Assembly (NCBI RefSeq): GCF_000299415.1
Contig: NZ_AMPG01000001.1
Location: 1,488,001 to 1,552,000 of the forward strand
Reading direction: 5' to 3'
Source of the DNA: Candidatus Microthrix parvicella Bio17-1
GTDB taxonomy: Bacteria; Actinomycetota; Acidimicrobiia; Acidimicrobiales; Microtrichaceae
Length of the DNA: 64,000 nt
In this document: piece by piece, positions 45,353-52,760 of the stretch
How the letters are laid out: the number at the start of each line of letters is the position of its first letter
Numbering within the stretch: position 1 is the stretch's first letter
The notes under the pieces: generated by a model
Database searches by the model: none
The model's input: only the letters and a program-made list of their open reading frames with translations
What the model was told of the DNA's origin: nothing
Position numbers and translations under genes: made by a program

Positions 45353-46252
45353 ATGGGCTCAACCGCAGGCGAGGGGTTCAACCTGGAGGTGCTGCCCCCT
45401 TGGGCGAGGCCCCTCAAGACCGTGGAGCGGGCCGGCGATCTGCTGAAGATCGTGACCGACATCGTGACCCACCGCTACGAGGCACCGATGGTCGATCCGT
45501 GGCTCGGGTCGCTGACCGTGCCCCATGGTGGCCCGATGTTTGGCTTGACCACGATGGCCGAGGTCGCCCAACACACGGCCCCAAGCAAGTGGCGACTGCT
45601 GGCGTACGACATGATCTCGACCCTGGACCAGATCGGGGGCAAGGCACTGGACGAGATGCTCTCCGACTGGGACCAGGTGAAGGACCGGCTGCGGGTGCGC
45701 ATCTTCGGCGGGCAAAGCGACGACAAGGGCTGGCAGATGTTGGCCAAGCCGTTGGGCCCCACCTCGTACATCGGGCTCGGGATCGTGTTGGACAAGGCGA
45801 TGGGTTCGATCAGTGAGGAACACGCCGGCAGGTGGCCGGTTTCGATCGAGGAGGTCTGGGCAACCGCCGAAATCAACCGGGCCGAACAGGTGCCGGTGAC
45901 CTACGAGATCAGCGCTCGTGAGGGTTGTGCGTTTGCGGTCGTGGAAGGCGACGGCCTGGCGGTGACCGGCCATGCGCTTGACCTTTCGTTGGCCATTCCC
46001 GACCTGTTCTGTCCCCCCGACGTGGCGGTGATGGCGCCTACCGCGCACCATCTGCTGGTGATGCCGAGGATGCCGGACCACGAGGAGCTGCGCTTGGCGT
46101 TCCACCACGCAGGGTTGAAGTGGGCGGAGGACCACGGCAATCGGGTGTCGACGGACGTGTTCCGCTACCGAGGCCCGGCATCGTTGAGCTACGAGCCCCT
46201 GTGGTCGGTTCAGGGGAGCCTTGGTTCGTTCAGCGCCCGGCCCGGCCGCTAG
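45353..46252 (+). CDS. Uncharacterised protein (299 aa)
   Basis: The protein has no signal peptide or membrane segment. It opens with LEVLPPWARPLKTVERAGDLLKIVTDIVTHRYEAPMVDPWLGSLTVPHGGPMFGLTTMAEVAQHTAPSKWRLLAYDMISTLDQ. A central region pairs histidines with acidic residues (MAPTAHHLLVMPRMPDHEELRLAFHHAGLKWAEDHG). I recognise no family. ACGGAGG precedes the ATG at 45353 by 8 bases. Its stop codon overlaps the stop of the convergent CBS-domain gene by 4 bases (CTAG), so the two transcripts must collide or share a terminator. Confidence 0.7.
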   Translation: MGSTAGEGFNLEVLPPWARPLKTVERAGDLLKIVTDIVTHRYEAPMVDPWLGSLTVPHGGPMFGLTTMAEVAQHTAPSKWRLLAYDMISTLDQIGGKALDEMLSDWDQVKDRLRVRIFGGQSDDKGWQMLAKPLGPTSYIGLGIVLDKAMGSISEEHAGRWPVSIEEVWATAEINRAEQVPVTYEISAREGCAFAVVEGDGLAVTGHALDLSLAIPDLFCPPDVAVMAPTAHHLLVMPRMPDHEELRLAFHHAGLKWAEDHGNRVSTDVFRYRGPASLSYEPLWSVQGSLGSFSARPGR

Positions 46253-47385
46253 CGCCGCTCGCCACGCGCCGGCAGGGTGGGGGTGCGGCGACGTGTGTTG
46301 TGGCGCACGCTGCGCAGGCGTCCCTGAACCTTCACCCGCACGGGTGGCTCCGCCACGTCACCGACCACCTCCTCGATCAGATCCCGCAGCGTGACCAGGC
46401 CCAGCGTCAACCCGCCGCGGCTCACCACCAGCGCCAGGTGGACGCGGTCTCGTTGCATGCCCACCAGGACGTCCTCCACCAGGTCGTCGGGCGAGACGGA
46501 GGACACGCCCCGCACGAGGTCACCCGCTGTCTTCTCGACCCGGTCCTGGGAGCCCAACAACAGCACGTCGCGAACCAACACCATGCCGGCAACATCGTCC
46601 AAGTCGGCGCCCCGGGTCACGACGAGGCGGCTGCGTTCGCTGCGACGGGAGGTCTCCTCAATCGCGTCGGCCGCGTCGTGGTCGCTCACTTCGACGATGT
46701 CGTTTCGCTGTGTCATCACCGCCGAAACCGGGGTGGCGTTGAGTTGCAGCCCGCGTGACAACAGTTCCTGATCGGCCGGATGGATACCCACACCGCTTGC
46801 GCCTGCGCCCGACTGACGGATGAGCAGACCAAGGTCGGCGGCACTGTAGGCGGCCGCATCGTCACGGGGCTGTGTGCCGGTCAGCCGAATCAACGCGTTG
46901 GACAACCAATTGAGCACAACGATCAGCGGTCGAAACAACGACACGAAGAAGACGAACGGACGAGCGAGCAGCAACACCGAGCGCTCGGGTGCTGAAATGG
47001 CCACGCTCTTGGGCGCCATCTCACCAAGAACCATGTGGAGGAAGACCACGATCGACAGCCCGACGGTGAAGCCAATGGCGTGCACCACACCCGAAGGCAA
47101 CGTGACCACCCCCCGAAGCGCCGACTCGATGAGGTGGGACATCGCCGGTTCGGCCAATCCACCAAGGCCCAGCGAGCACATGGTGATACCCAACTGGGCA
47201 CCTGCCAGCATGAGCGACAGCTCTTTGGACGCCCGAATGGCGGCAGCCGCCCGGCCATCGCCGTCGACGGCCAACTGCTCCAGGCGCGAACGTCGGGCGG
47301 TGAGCACGGCGAACTCGGCGGCGACGAAGCCGCCGTTGGCCACCAGCAGAAGCAACGACAGGCCAAGTGCCAGTGGCGCGCTCAC
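46249..47385 (-). CDS. CNNM/CBS-domain membrane protein (378 aa)
   Basis: An N-terminal DUF21 transmembrane domain with about four helices (LALGLSLLLLVANGGFVAAEFAVLTARRSRLEQLA...) is followed by a paired CBS module (VMTQRNDIVEVSDHDAADAIEE...DDLVEDVLVGMQRDRVHLALVVSRGGLTLGLVTLRDLIEEVVGDV). The family includes CorC/CNNM magnesium or cobalt exporters formerly called hemolysins. It lacks the C-terminal CorC domain of its neighbour. The GTG start at 47385 overlaps the upstream gene stop (GTGA), so the two are translationally coupled and may form a heterodimer. Confidence 0.88.
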   Translation of the reverse strand: MSAPLALGLSLLLLVANGGFVAAEFAVLTARRSRLEQLAVDGDGRAAAAIRASKELSLMLAGAQLGITMCSLGLGGLAEPAMSHLIESALRGVVTLPSGVVHAIGFTVGLSIVVFLHMVLGEMAPKSVAISAPERSVLLLARPFVFFVSLFRPLIVVLNWLSNALIRLTGTQPRDDAAAYSAADLGLLIRQSGAGASGVGIHPADQELLSRGLQLNATPVSAVMTQRNDIVEVSDHDAADAIEETSRRSERSRLVVTRGADLDDVAGMVLVRDVLLLGSQDRVEKTAGDLVRGVSSVSPDDLVEDVLVGMQRDRVHLALVVSRGGLTLGLVTLRDLIEEVVGDVAEPPVRVKVQGRLRSVRHNTRRRTPTLPARGERR

Positions 47386-48740
47386 GAGCCGCCCTCCGGC
47401 ACGCCCGTCGAAGTTGACCCCGCACCACTCCACCAGGCCGACACCCACTCGACCGCGCGGTGATCCATCGCCTCCACCTCGATCGCAACGGATCCATCAT
47501 CGACCTCAAGGTCGACCACGTCCCCGACGGCGGGCACCGTGCCCAACTCGGTCATCACCAACCCACTGACGGTGTCATACGGGCCCTCGGGCAGCGGCAG
47601 ATCGAAGTCCCGGATCACGTCGGCCACCAGCGCCGAGCCACGTATCCGCCATCCGTCCGCGGTGGCCACGCCCAACTCGGGACCATCGTCGGGCGCGTCG
47701 TACTCATCCTCGATCGGCCCCAGGAGCCGCTCCACCAGGTCTTCCAGCGTGACGATGCCCGCCAGGTCGCCGTACTCGTCGATCACCACCGCCAACTCCT
47801 GGCCCCGCCGACGGAACTGCTCCAGCACATCCTTGGCCGAGGTCGACTCCACCGCCTCCACCGGATGCACGGTCATCAGGTCGACGACACGGGCACTTCG
47901 ACGCTTCTCGGGGCGCACCTCGATCAACTGCTTCAAGCTGACCAACCCGCGCACCTCGTCGATGCCGTCGGCGCTGCGGTGCACCACCGGAAACCGCGTG
48001 TGGGCCATGGCGGCAGCGGCCATGAGATCGGCGCCGGTGGCCGTGTCCGGCAGGGTATCGACCTTGCGACGGGGCACCATCACCTGGTCGGCGGTGAGGT
48101 TGCGAAACTCCAGCACCCGCCCAAGCAACCTCGCCTGGCCCGCCGAGAGACTGCCCTGCTCCGCCGCCGCCTCGACGATGTAGTCGAGATCCTCGATGGT
48201 GACGGTGGCATCGATCTCATCGACAGCATGCAGGCCGAAGCGCGCCAGGAGCGCATTTGCGGAACCGTCGAACAGGCGAACGACCGGCCCAAAAAGCCGC
48301 ATGTAGATGGCGAGGCCGCGAGCCTGGCGCCGGGCCACCTGTTCGGGTTTCGCAATGGCGTAGTTCTTGGGGGCGAGCTCGCCCAGGACCATCTGGGCCA
48401 CCACCGCCACCAGGAAGGCCAACGCGGTGGAACTGGCTGTGCGGATCGCCCCGGTGACACCGATGGCTTCGAACAGCGGGCGGAACAAAGCCTCGAAAAC
48501 CGGCTCGGTGATGAACCCCAACACCAGGGATGTCACCGTGATGCCGAACTGCGCACCAGACAACATGAACCCCAACCGACTCAACACCGATATTGCCCGG
48601 CCCGAAGCCTGGTCACCGTCGGCGGCGGCCTCCTCCAGCCGGTGGCGACGTACCGCCACGTAGCCGAACTCGGCTGCGACAAACCATGCGTTGGCCGCGA
48701 TGAGAGCGAAGATGGCGAGCAGGCCGAGGAAGGTCGTCAT
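47382..48740 (-). CDS. CNNM/CorC-type transporter with CBS and CorC domains (452 aa)
   Basis: Order: DUF21 membrane domain (LGLLAIFALIAANAWFVAAEFGYVAVRRHRLEEAA...VVAQMVLGELAPKNYAIAKPEQVARR), CBS pair around residues 200-340 (VMVPRRKVDTLPDTATGADLMAAAAM, MTVHPVEAVESTSAKDVLEQFRRRGQELAVVIDEYGDLAGIVTLEDLVERLLG), then a C-terminal CorC_HlyC domain (GWRIRGSALVADVIRDFDLPLPEGPYDTVSGLV). It likely moves Mg2+ or Co2+. The ATG at 48740 is preferred to the upstream 48797 because the extra residues are not part of the family. It shares an inverted-repeat promoter region with meaB. Confidence 0.9.
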   Translation of the reverse strand: MTTFLGLLAIFALIAANAWFVAAEFGYVAVRRHRLEEAAADGDQASGRAISVLSRLGFMLSGAQFGITVTSLVLGFITEPVFEALFRPLFEAIGVTGAIRTASSTALAFLVAVVAQMVLGELAPKNYAIAKPEQVARRQARGLAIYMRLFGPVVRLFDGSANALLARFGLHAVDEIDATVTIEDLDYIVEAAAEQGSLSAGQARLLGRVLEFRNLTADQVMVPRRKVDTLPDTATGADLMAAAAMAHTRFPVVHRSADGIDEVRGLVSLKQLIEVRPEKRRSARVVDLMTVHPVEAVESTSAKDVLEQFRRRGQELAVVIDEYGDLAGIVTLEDLVERLLGPIEDEYDAPDDGPELGVATADGWRIRGSALVADVIRDFDLPLPEGPYDTVSGLVMTELGTVPAVGDVVDLEVDDGSVAIEVEAMDHRAVEWVSAWWSGAGSTSTGVPEGGS

Positions 48741-48764
48741 GGGGTGCGCGAACGCCTGCGGAAG

Positions 48765-48802
48765 CCTAGTTGCCGCGGGGCACGGTCTCGGCGGCAACTA
48801 GG
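48765..48802. promoter_or_regulatory. 12-bp inverted repeat carrying both divergent -10 boxes
   Basis: CCTAGTTGCCGC (48765-48776) and GCGGCAACTAGG (48791-48802) are perfect inverted arms 14 bases apart. The left arm contains TAGGCT on the minus strand and the right arm runs into TAGGTT on the plus strand, which are -10 candidates for the CNNM gene and meaB. A symmetric regulator site or simply paired promoters would explain it. Confidence 0.6.
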
Positions 48803-48813
48803 TTGGGCGACCG

Positions 48814-49827
48814 ATGGCTGCGGTGTGGGACGTCGAGCGCTACGTACAGGGCACCAGGTCTGGCGACCGGGCGGTACTCGGCCGCACGATCACCCTGATC
48901 GAAAGCAGCCGTCCCGAACACCGCACGGTGGCACGCGAGGTACTGGCCCGGTTGATGCCCTACACCGGCGGGGCGCATCGAATCGGCATCACCGGCGTGC
49001 CGGGCGTGGGTAAGAGCACGTTTATCGACAAGCTGGGAGTCAACCTGACCGCCGCCGGCAACCGGGTCGCCGTGTTGGCGGTCGATCCCTCCAGTTCGCG
49101 CACCGGCGGATCGATCCTGGGTGACAAGACACGCATGGCACGCCTGGCGGTCGACCCGCAGGCGTTCGTGCGACCATCGCCCACCGGCTCCACGCTGGGC
49201 GGGGTCACCAGCATGACCCGGGAAACGATGCTGGTCTGCGAAGCCGCCGGGTACGACGTGGTGCTGGTGGAAACCGTGGGCGTCGGCCAGTCCGAGACCA
49301 TGGTGGCCGACATGGTGGACATGTTCTGCGTCCTCATGCTGCCCGGCGCCGGCGATGAGCTGCAGGGCATCAAGAAGGGCATTCTGGAGCTTGCCGACCT
49401 GGTGGCGGTCAACAAAGCCGACGGCGACAATGTTCAGCGGGCCAACCTGGCGGTCGCCGACCTCAAACGAGCGCTTCACTTGTTGGTGCCTGCCAGCCCC
49501 AACTGGTCGCCTCCGGTGCTGAGCACATCGGCCCTCACCAACGCCGGCCTGGACGACCTCTGGGCACAGATGGCCGAGCATCGCCAACGGATGACGGCGT
49601 CCGGCGAGTGGGATGAGCGCCGACGCAACCAGCAGGTCCGGTGGTTGTGGGCCCTGTTGGAGGACCACATGCGCGCCGACCTCCGGGGCAGTCAGGCGGT
49701 GGCCGACGCGCTGATCGAGGCAGAGCAGCGGGTGCGCAATGGCACCGAACCGGCGCCGGTGGCCGCCGCCGCGGTCTGGGATCGCTACACCGGCAGAGAC
49801 GACCGAGCGGGCCACCCCGTCCGATGA
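48814..49827 (+). CDS. meaB: Methylmalonyl-CoA mutase-associated GTPase MeaB (337 aa)
   Basis: This is a G3E/SRP-type GTPase that protects and reloads cobalamin in methylmalonyl-CoA mutase. Walker A is GITGVPGVGKST with K67. VDPSSSRTGGSILGDKTRM is the switch region, VETVGVGQSE the G3 motif, and NKADGDN the base-recognition motif. The C-terminal helices (RRRNQQVRWLWALLEDHMRADL) form the dimer arm. Length is standard (about 330 aa). The partner mutB is 6 kb upstream on the same strand rather than adjacent. Confidence 0.94.
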   Translation: MAAVWDVERYVQGTRSGDRAVLGRTITLIESSRPEHRTVAREVLARLMPYTGGAHRIGITGVPGVGKSTFIDKLGVNLTAAGNRVAVLAVDPSSSRTGGSILGDKTRMARLAVDPQAFVRPSPTGSTLGGVTSMTRETMLVCEAAGYDVVLVETVGVGQSETMVADMVDMFCVLMLPGAGDELQGIKKGILELADLVAVNKADGDNVQRANLAVADLKRALHLLVPASPNWSPPVLSTSALTNAGLDDLWAQMAEHRQRMTASGEWDERRRNQQVRWLWALLEDHMRADLRGSQAVADALIEAEQRVRNGTEPAPVAAAAVWDRYTGRDDRAGHPVR

Positions 49828-49876
49828 CGCAGGTGGCCGTCGTCGCTGGGACCTGCTGCCGACTCGATCTGAGTAG

Positions 49877-49960
49877 TGCGCGAGGAGGGACTTGAACCCT
49901 CACGTCCTTTCGGACACTGGAACCTGAATCCAGCGCGTCTGCCAATTCCGCCACTCGCGC
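49877..49960 (-). tRNA. tRNA-Leu (anticodon CAG)
   Basis: The minus strand folds into a class II tRNA. A 7-bp acceptor stem is formed by GCGCGAG at the 5' end and CTCGCGC with discriminator A at the 3' end. There is a D-arm GGCGGAATTGGCAGAC, an anticodon stem CTGGA/TCCAG with loop TTCAGGT (anticodon at 49924-49926), a long variable arm and a T-arm GAGGGTTCAAGTCCCTC. CCA is not encoded. A leucine tRNA also precedes fhaA in mycobacteria. Confidence 0.95.
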
Positions 49961-50071
49961 GTGGCTTGCGTCGCACAGCGTAGAGGTTTGACGGGCGCTG
50001 TGCACACCCGGATCGAAGCGAACACGGCGGAAAGATCGAGCCGGTCGACCTACGAGTGGCGCGAAGGTGGG

Positions 50072-50077
50072 TATCGT
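50072..50077 (+). promoter_or_regulatory. -10 element of leaderless fhaA promoter
   Basis: TATCGT ends 7 bases before the GTG at 50085. Confidence 0.55.
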
Positions 50078-50084
50078 GTGCCCC

Positions 50085-50741
50085 GTGGGTATCCAAGGAT
50101 TCGAACGTCGGCTGGAACACCTCATCGAGGGCACCTTCGCCCGGGTGTTCCGCAGTGGTCTCAACCCGGTCGAATTGGGCCGCAAACTCGTCCGGACACT
50201 CGACGACAAAAGGTCGGTTGGTGTCAACGGCCGCGTCATCGTTCCAAACGACTTCACCTTCGTCCTCGCTGAGGACGACTACGAGCAACTGGCCGACATG
50301 GCCGGGGTGCTCGCCCGGGACCTGGGCGATGCCGCTCGTGAGCACGCCAGGGACATGGGCTACTCCTTTGCCGGTCCCATCCAAACCACCTTCGTGGTCT
50401 CACCCGATCTGCGCCCAGGCGTGTTCGAGGTTGAGGCCACCCACAAGGAGGGCGATGGCTCGCCGGTCGGCAGCCTGTTGTTGCCCACGGGCGACAGGGT
50501 CCCCCTGGGGCAGTACGTCGTCTCCGTGGGCCGCCAGACCGACTGCACCATCGTGTTGGGTGACCCCAAGGTGTCGCGACGTCATGCCGAGGTTCGCCCG
50601 TCAGGCGACGGTTTCGTGCTGGTCGACCTCAACTCCACAAACGGCAGCTACATCAACCGTCAACGCATCAGCCAGCACCAATTGGTCGACGGCGACGAAC
50701 TGGGCTTCGGTCACACCTACTTCTTCTTCGAGGCCTTCTGA
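50085..50741 (+). CDS. fhaA: FHA-domain protein FhaA with DUF3662 domain (218 aa)
   Basis: Residues 1-110 are the DUF3662 domain (FERRLEHLIEGTFARVFRSGLNPVELGRKLVRTLDDKRSVG...VNGRVIVPNDFTFVLAEDDY). Residues 135-215 are a forkhead-associated domain with the phosphothreonine-binding SVGRQTDCTIVLGDPKVSRRHAEV and LVDLNSTNGSYIN. FhaA binds phosphorylated partners of PknB and helps control peptidoglycan precursor flux. The long linker of the mycobacterial protein is absent. The GTG at 50085 follows TATCGT by 7 bases. First gene of the cell-wall kinase cluster. Confidence 0.93.
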   Translation: MGIQGFERRLEHLIEGTFARVFRSGLNPVELGRKLVRTLDDKRSVGVNGRVIVPNDFTFVLAEDDYEQLADMAGVLARDLGDAAREHARDMGYSFAGPIQTTFVVSPDLRPGVFEVEATHKEGDGSPVGSLLLPTGDRVPLGQYVVSVGRQTDCTIVLGDPKVSRRHAEVRPSGDGFVLVDLNSTNGSYINRQRISQHQLVDGDELGFGHTYFFFEAF

Positions 50742-50745
50742 GGTT

Positions 50746-50770
50746 CGGCGGCACCGGACCGGTGCCGCCG
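50746..50770. promoter_or_regulatory. 12-bp inverted repeat in the fhaB -35 region
   Basis: CGGCGGCACCGG and CCGGTGCCGCCG are perfect arms around a single A at 50758. The repeat begins 4 bases after the fhaA stop and ends 5 bases before the fhaB -10 box, so it covers the -35 position. It could be an operator or a terminator/attenuator hairpin for fhaA read-through; no T-run follows. Confidence 0.55.
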
Positions 50771-50775
50771 GCCGA

Positions 50776-50781
50776 TAATCT
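50776..50781 (+). promoter_or_regulatory. -10 element of leaderless fhaB promoter
   Basis: TAATCT ends exactly 6 bases before the GTG at 50788, giving fhaB and the genes after it their own promoter. Confidence 0.6.
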
Positions 50782-50787
50782 CCCTTC

Positions 50788-51252
50788 GTGCCCGAGCAAC
50801 TGCTCAACCTCCTCAAGATCTGTCTGCTGGTCTTGCTGTACCTGTTCTTCCTGCGCGTGCTCCGAGCCGTGTGGGCCGAGGTGAGTGTCACCAACGGGTC
50901 CGCAGTGGTCACCGGGGGGGAACCCAAGCGGTTCAGCCGACGGAGATCCACCGGCGGAACCAGGGCGCCCCAGGGTCTTCGAGTGCTGGAACCGGCCGAT
51001 TGGGCCGGGCGTGCCATGCAGATGGCCCCACACATCACCATCGGTCGAGACCCAGGATCCACTCTGCCGCTCACGGACAACTATCTGTCGCACCAACACG
51101 CCCGCATTGTCGAACGTGACGGGGACTACCTGTTGGAGGATCTGGGCTCCACCAACGGCACCTACCTCAACGGGAAACGCATGTCGGCACCGGCGCCGTT
51201 GCGCCGGGGCGACCGGGTGCAGGCAGGCAACCTGGTGGTCGAGGTCACATGA
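50788..51252 (+). CDS. fhaB: Membrane-anchored FHA-domain protein FhaB (154 aa)
   Basis: One N-terminal membrane helix (LLNLLKICLLVLLYLFFLRVLRAVW) is followed by a short linker and an FHA domain, ITIGRDPGSTLPLTDNYLSHQHARIVERDGDYLLEDLGSTNGTYLNGKRM, with the conserved Arg, Ser-His and Thr-Asn residues that grip phosphothreonine. FhaB (FipA in mycobacteria) links PknA/PknB signalling to FtsZ and septum formation. Its last 4 bases overlap the pstP start (ATGA), so the two are coupled. Confidence 0.93.
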   Translation: MPEQLLNLLKICLLVLLYLFFLRVLRAVWAEVSVTNGSAVVTGGEPKRFSRRRSTGGTRAPQGLRVLEPADWAGRAMQMAPHITIGRDPGSTLPLTDNYLSHQHARIVERDGDYLLEDLGSTNGTYLNGKRMSAPAPLRRGDRVQAGNLVVEVT

Positions 51253-52760
51253 TCTCCTTCACCTGGGGAGGTGCCACCCACACCGGCCGAGTTCGTTCGA
51301 TGAACCAGGACAATCTGTTGGCGAACGATGGGCTCTTCGCGGTTGCCGACGGCATGGGTGGGCACCTCGGCGGCGAGGTGGCGTCGGAGCGGTCGCTGGA
51401 CGTGCTGCGCAACTCCAATCCGTCGGGCCTGGAGGCGCTGGTGGATGCGGTCCACGCCGCCAACCTTGCGGTACACACCGAATCGGCGGCAAACCCCGAG
51501 TTGCGCGGTATGGGTACGACCTTGGTGGCCGTCGTGCGTACCGAGGACGACCAGTTGGCCCTCATCAACGTGGGCGACTCACGCATCTATCAGTACCGCT
51601 CAGGCACGCTCAAGCAGCTCTCCGAGGACCACTCGTTGGTGGAGTCCATGGTGCGCAGAGGCCAGATCACGGCTGAAGCAGCCCTCACCCACCCGCAACG
51701 CAACGTGGTTCTGCGGGCTCTCGGAGTCGACGCAGACGTCGATCTTGATGCCTGGACCCTGCGACCGGTCGACGGCGACCGGCTGGTTTTGTGCAGCGAC
51801 GGCCTGTTCAACGAGGTTTCAGGCGATCAAATCGCCGGAATTCTGGCAGGTCACCCCGACCCGCAGGCCGCCGCCGAACGGCTGGTGGAGGCCGCAAACG
51901 AGGGGGGCGGTCGCGACAACATCACCGTGATCGTGGTGGACGTGCAGGCCACGCCCGACGACACCCCGGTGGAGGAACGACTCACGCAGGTGCTCTTCGC
52001 AGATCAGGCGATCGCCACACACGAGGACGACACCACGCGGGAGGTGGCGGTTCCCGTCGGGGCCCGTCCGCCCGAGGAGCCAGACGATCCACTGCCGCCG
52101 GCACCGGCGGCAGGCGACGTCGCCCCCACCAACGCACCTGATCAGGGCGACGTCGACCCGGCTCACGCCGGGGAGGTCGACGACCCACCCTCCCGTTCGG
52201 TGGTGCGCACCATGGCGTTCCTCACCGCCATCGTCCTGACATTCGGCGTGGCGCTGGCCGGTGTGGGCCTCTGGGGCCGTATGTCATGGTTCGTCGCCAT
52301 CTCGGACACCGAACAGGTGACCGTGTATCAGGGGCGACCCGGCGGGTTTCTATGGTTTCAGCCGACGGTGATCGACCAGACGGCGCTGCGGACCGACGAC
52401 CTGGAGCAGGCCGATCTGTTGGAGCTCGACCCCGGAAAGATCTTCAGCGGGCGGGCGGCCGCCGAAACCTACGTGGCGAACCTGAACCAGCGTGCTCGCG
52501 ACCGGGCCACCACCACCACCCGGGCCACCACCACCACTCAGGTGGCCACCACCACCACCAGGAAGCCGAAGGCCACCACCACTCAGCAACCCAAGGTCGG
52601 CGCCACGGCGAAGCCCAAGCCGGTGACCACCAAGTCGCCCGCCACGGCACGGCCCCAAACCGCTCCGCAGGCACCCGCAACCACCGCCAAGAAGGCGAAC
52701 TCGCTGCGGTCCCCGCCGAACCGACCGGCCCCCGGGGCGCTCCCCTCGGGAGGCCCATGA
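51249..52760 (+). CDS. pstP: PP2C-type Ser/Thr phosphatase PstP (503 aa)
   Basis: The catalytic PPM domain (residues 1-240) has VRSMNQDN, VADGMGGHLGGEVAS, INVGDSRIYQYR, VLCSDGLFNEVSGDQIAGIL and GGGRDNITVIVV, which supply the metal-binding aspartates. A linker, one membrane helix (AFLTAIVLTFGVALAGVGLWG, about residues 320-340) and an extracellular region follow, ending in a Thr/Lys/Pro-rich tail (about residues 415-503). It reverses phosphorylation by PknB. The start codon overlaps fhaB and its stop overlaps rodA by 4 bases. Confidence 0.94.
   Translation: MISFTWGGATHTGRVRSMNQDNLLANDGLFAVADGMGGHLGGEVASERSLDVLRNSNPSGLEALVDAVHAANLAVHTESAANPELRGMGTTLVAVVRTEDDQLALINVGDSRIYQYRSGTLKQLSEDHSLVESMVRRGQITAEAALTHPQRNVVLRALGVDADVDLDAWTLRPVDGDRLVLCSDGLFNEVSGDQIAGILAGHPDPQAAAERLVEAANEGGGRDNITVIVVDVQATPDDTPVEERLTQVLFADQAIATHEDDTTREVAVPVGARPPEEPDDPLPPAPAAGDVAPTNAPDQGDVDPAHAGEVDDPPSRSVVRTMAFLTAIVLTFGVALAGVGLWGRMSWFVAISDTEQVTVYQGRPGGFLWFQPTVIDQTALRTDDLEQADLLELDPGKIFSGRAAAETYVANLNQRARDRATTTTRATTTTQVATTTTRKPKATTTQQPKVGATAKPKPVTTKSPATARPQTAPQAPATTAKKANSLRSPPNRPAPGALPSGGP

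Noticed and set aside
52500-52620. Repeated ACC-rich stretch in pstP as a possible CRISPR or satellite
   Set aside because: It encodes the Thr/Lys/Pro-rich extracellular tail of PstP; units are irregular and there are no spacers.
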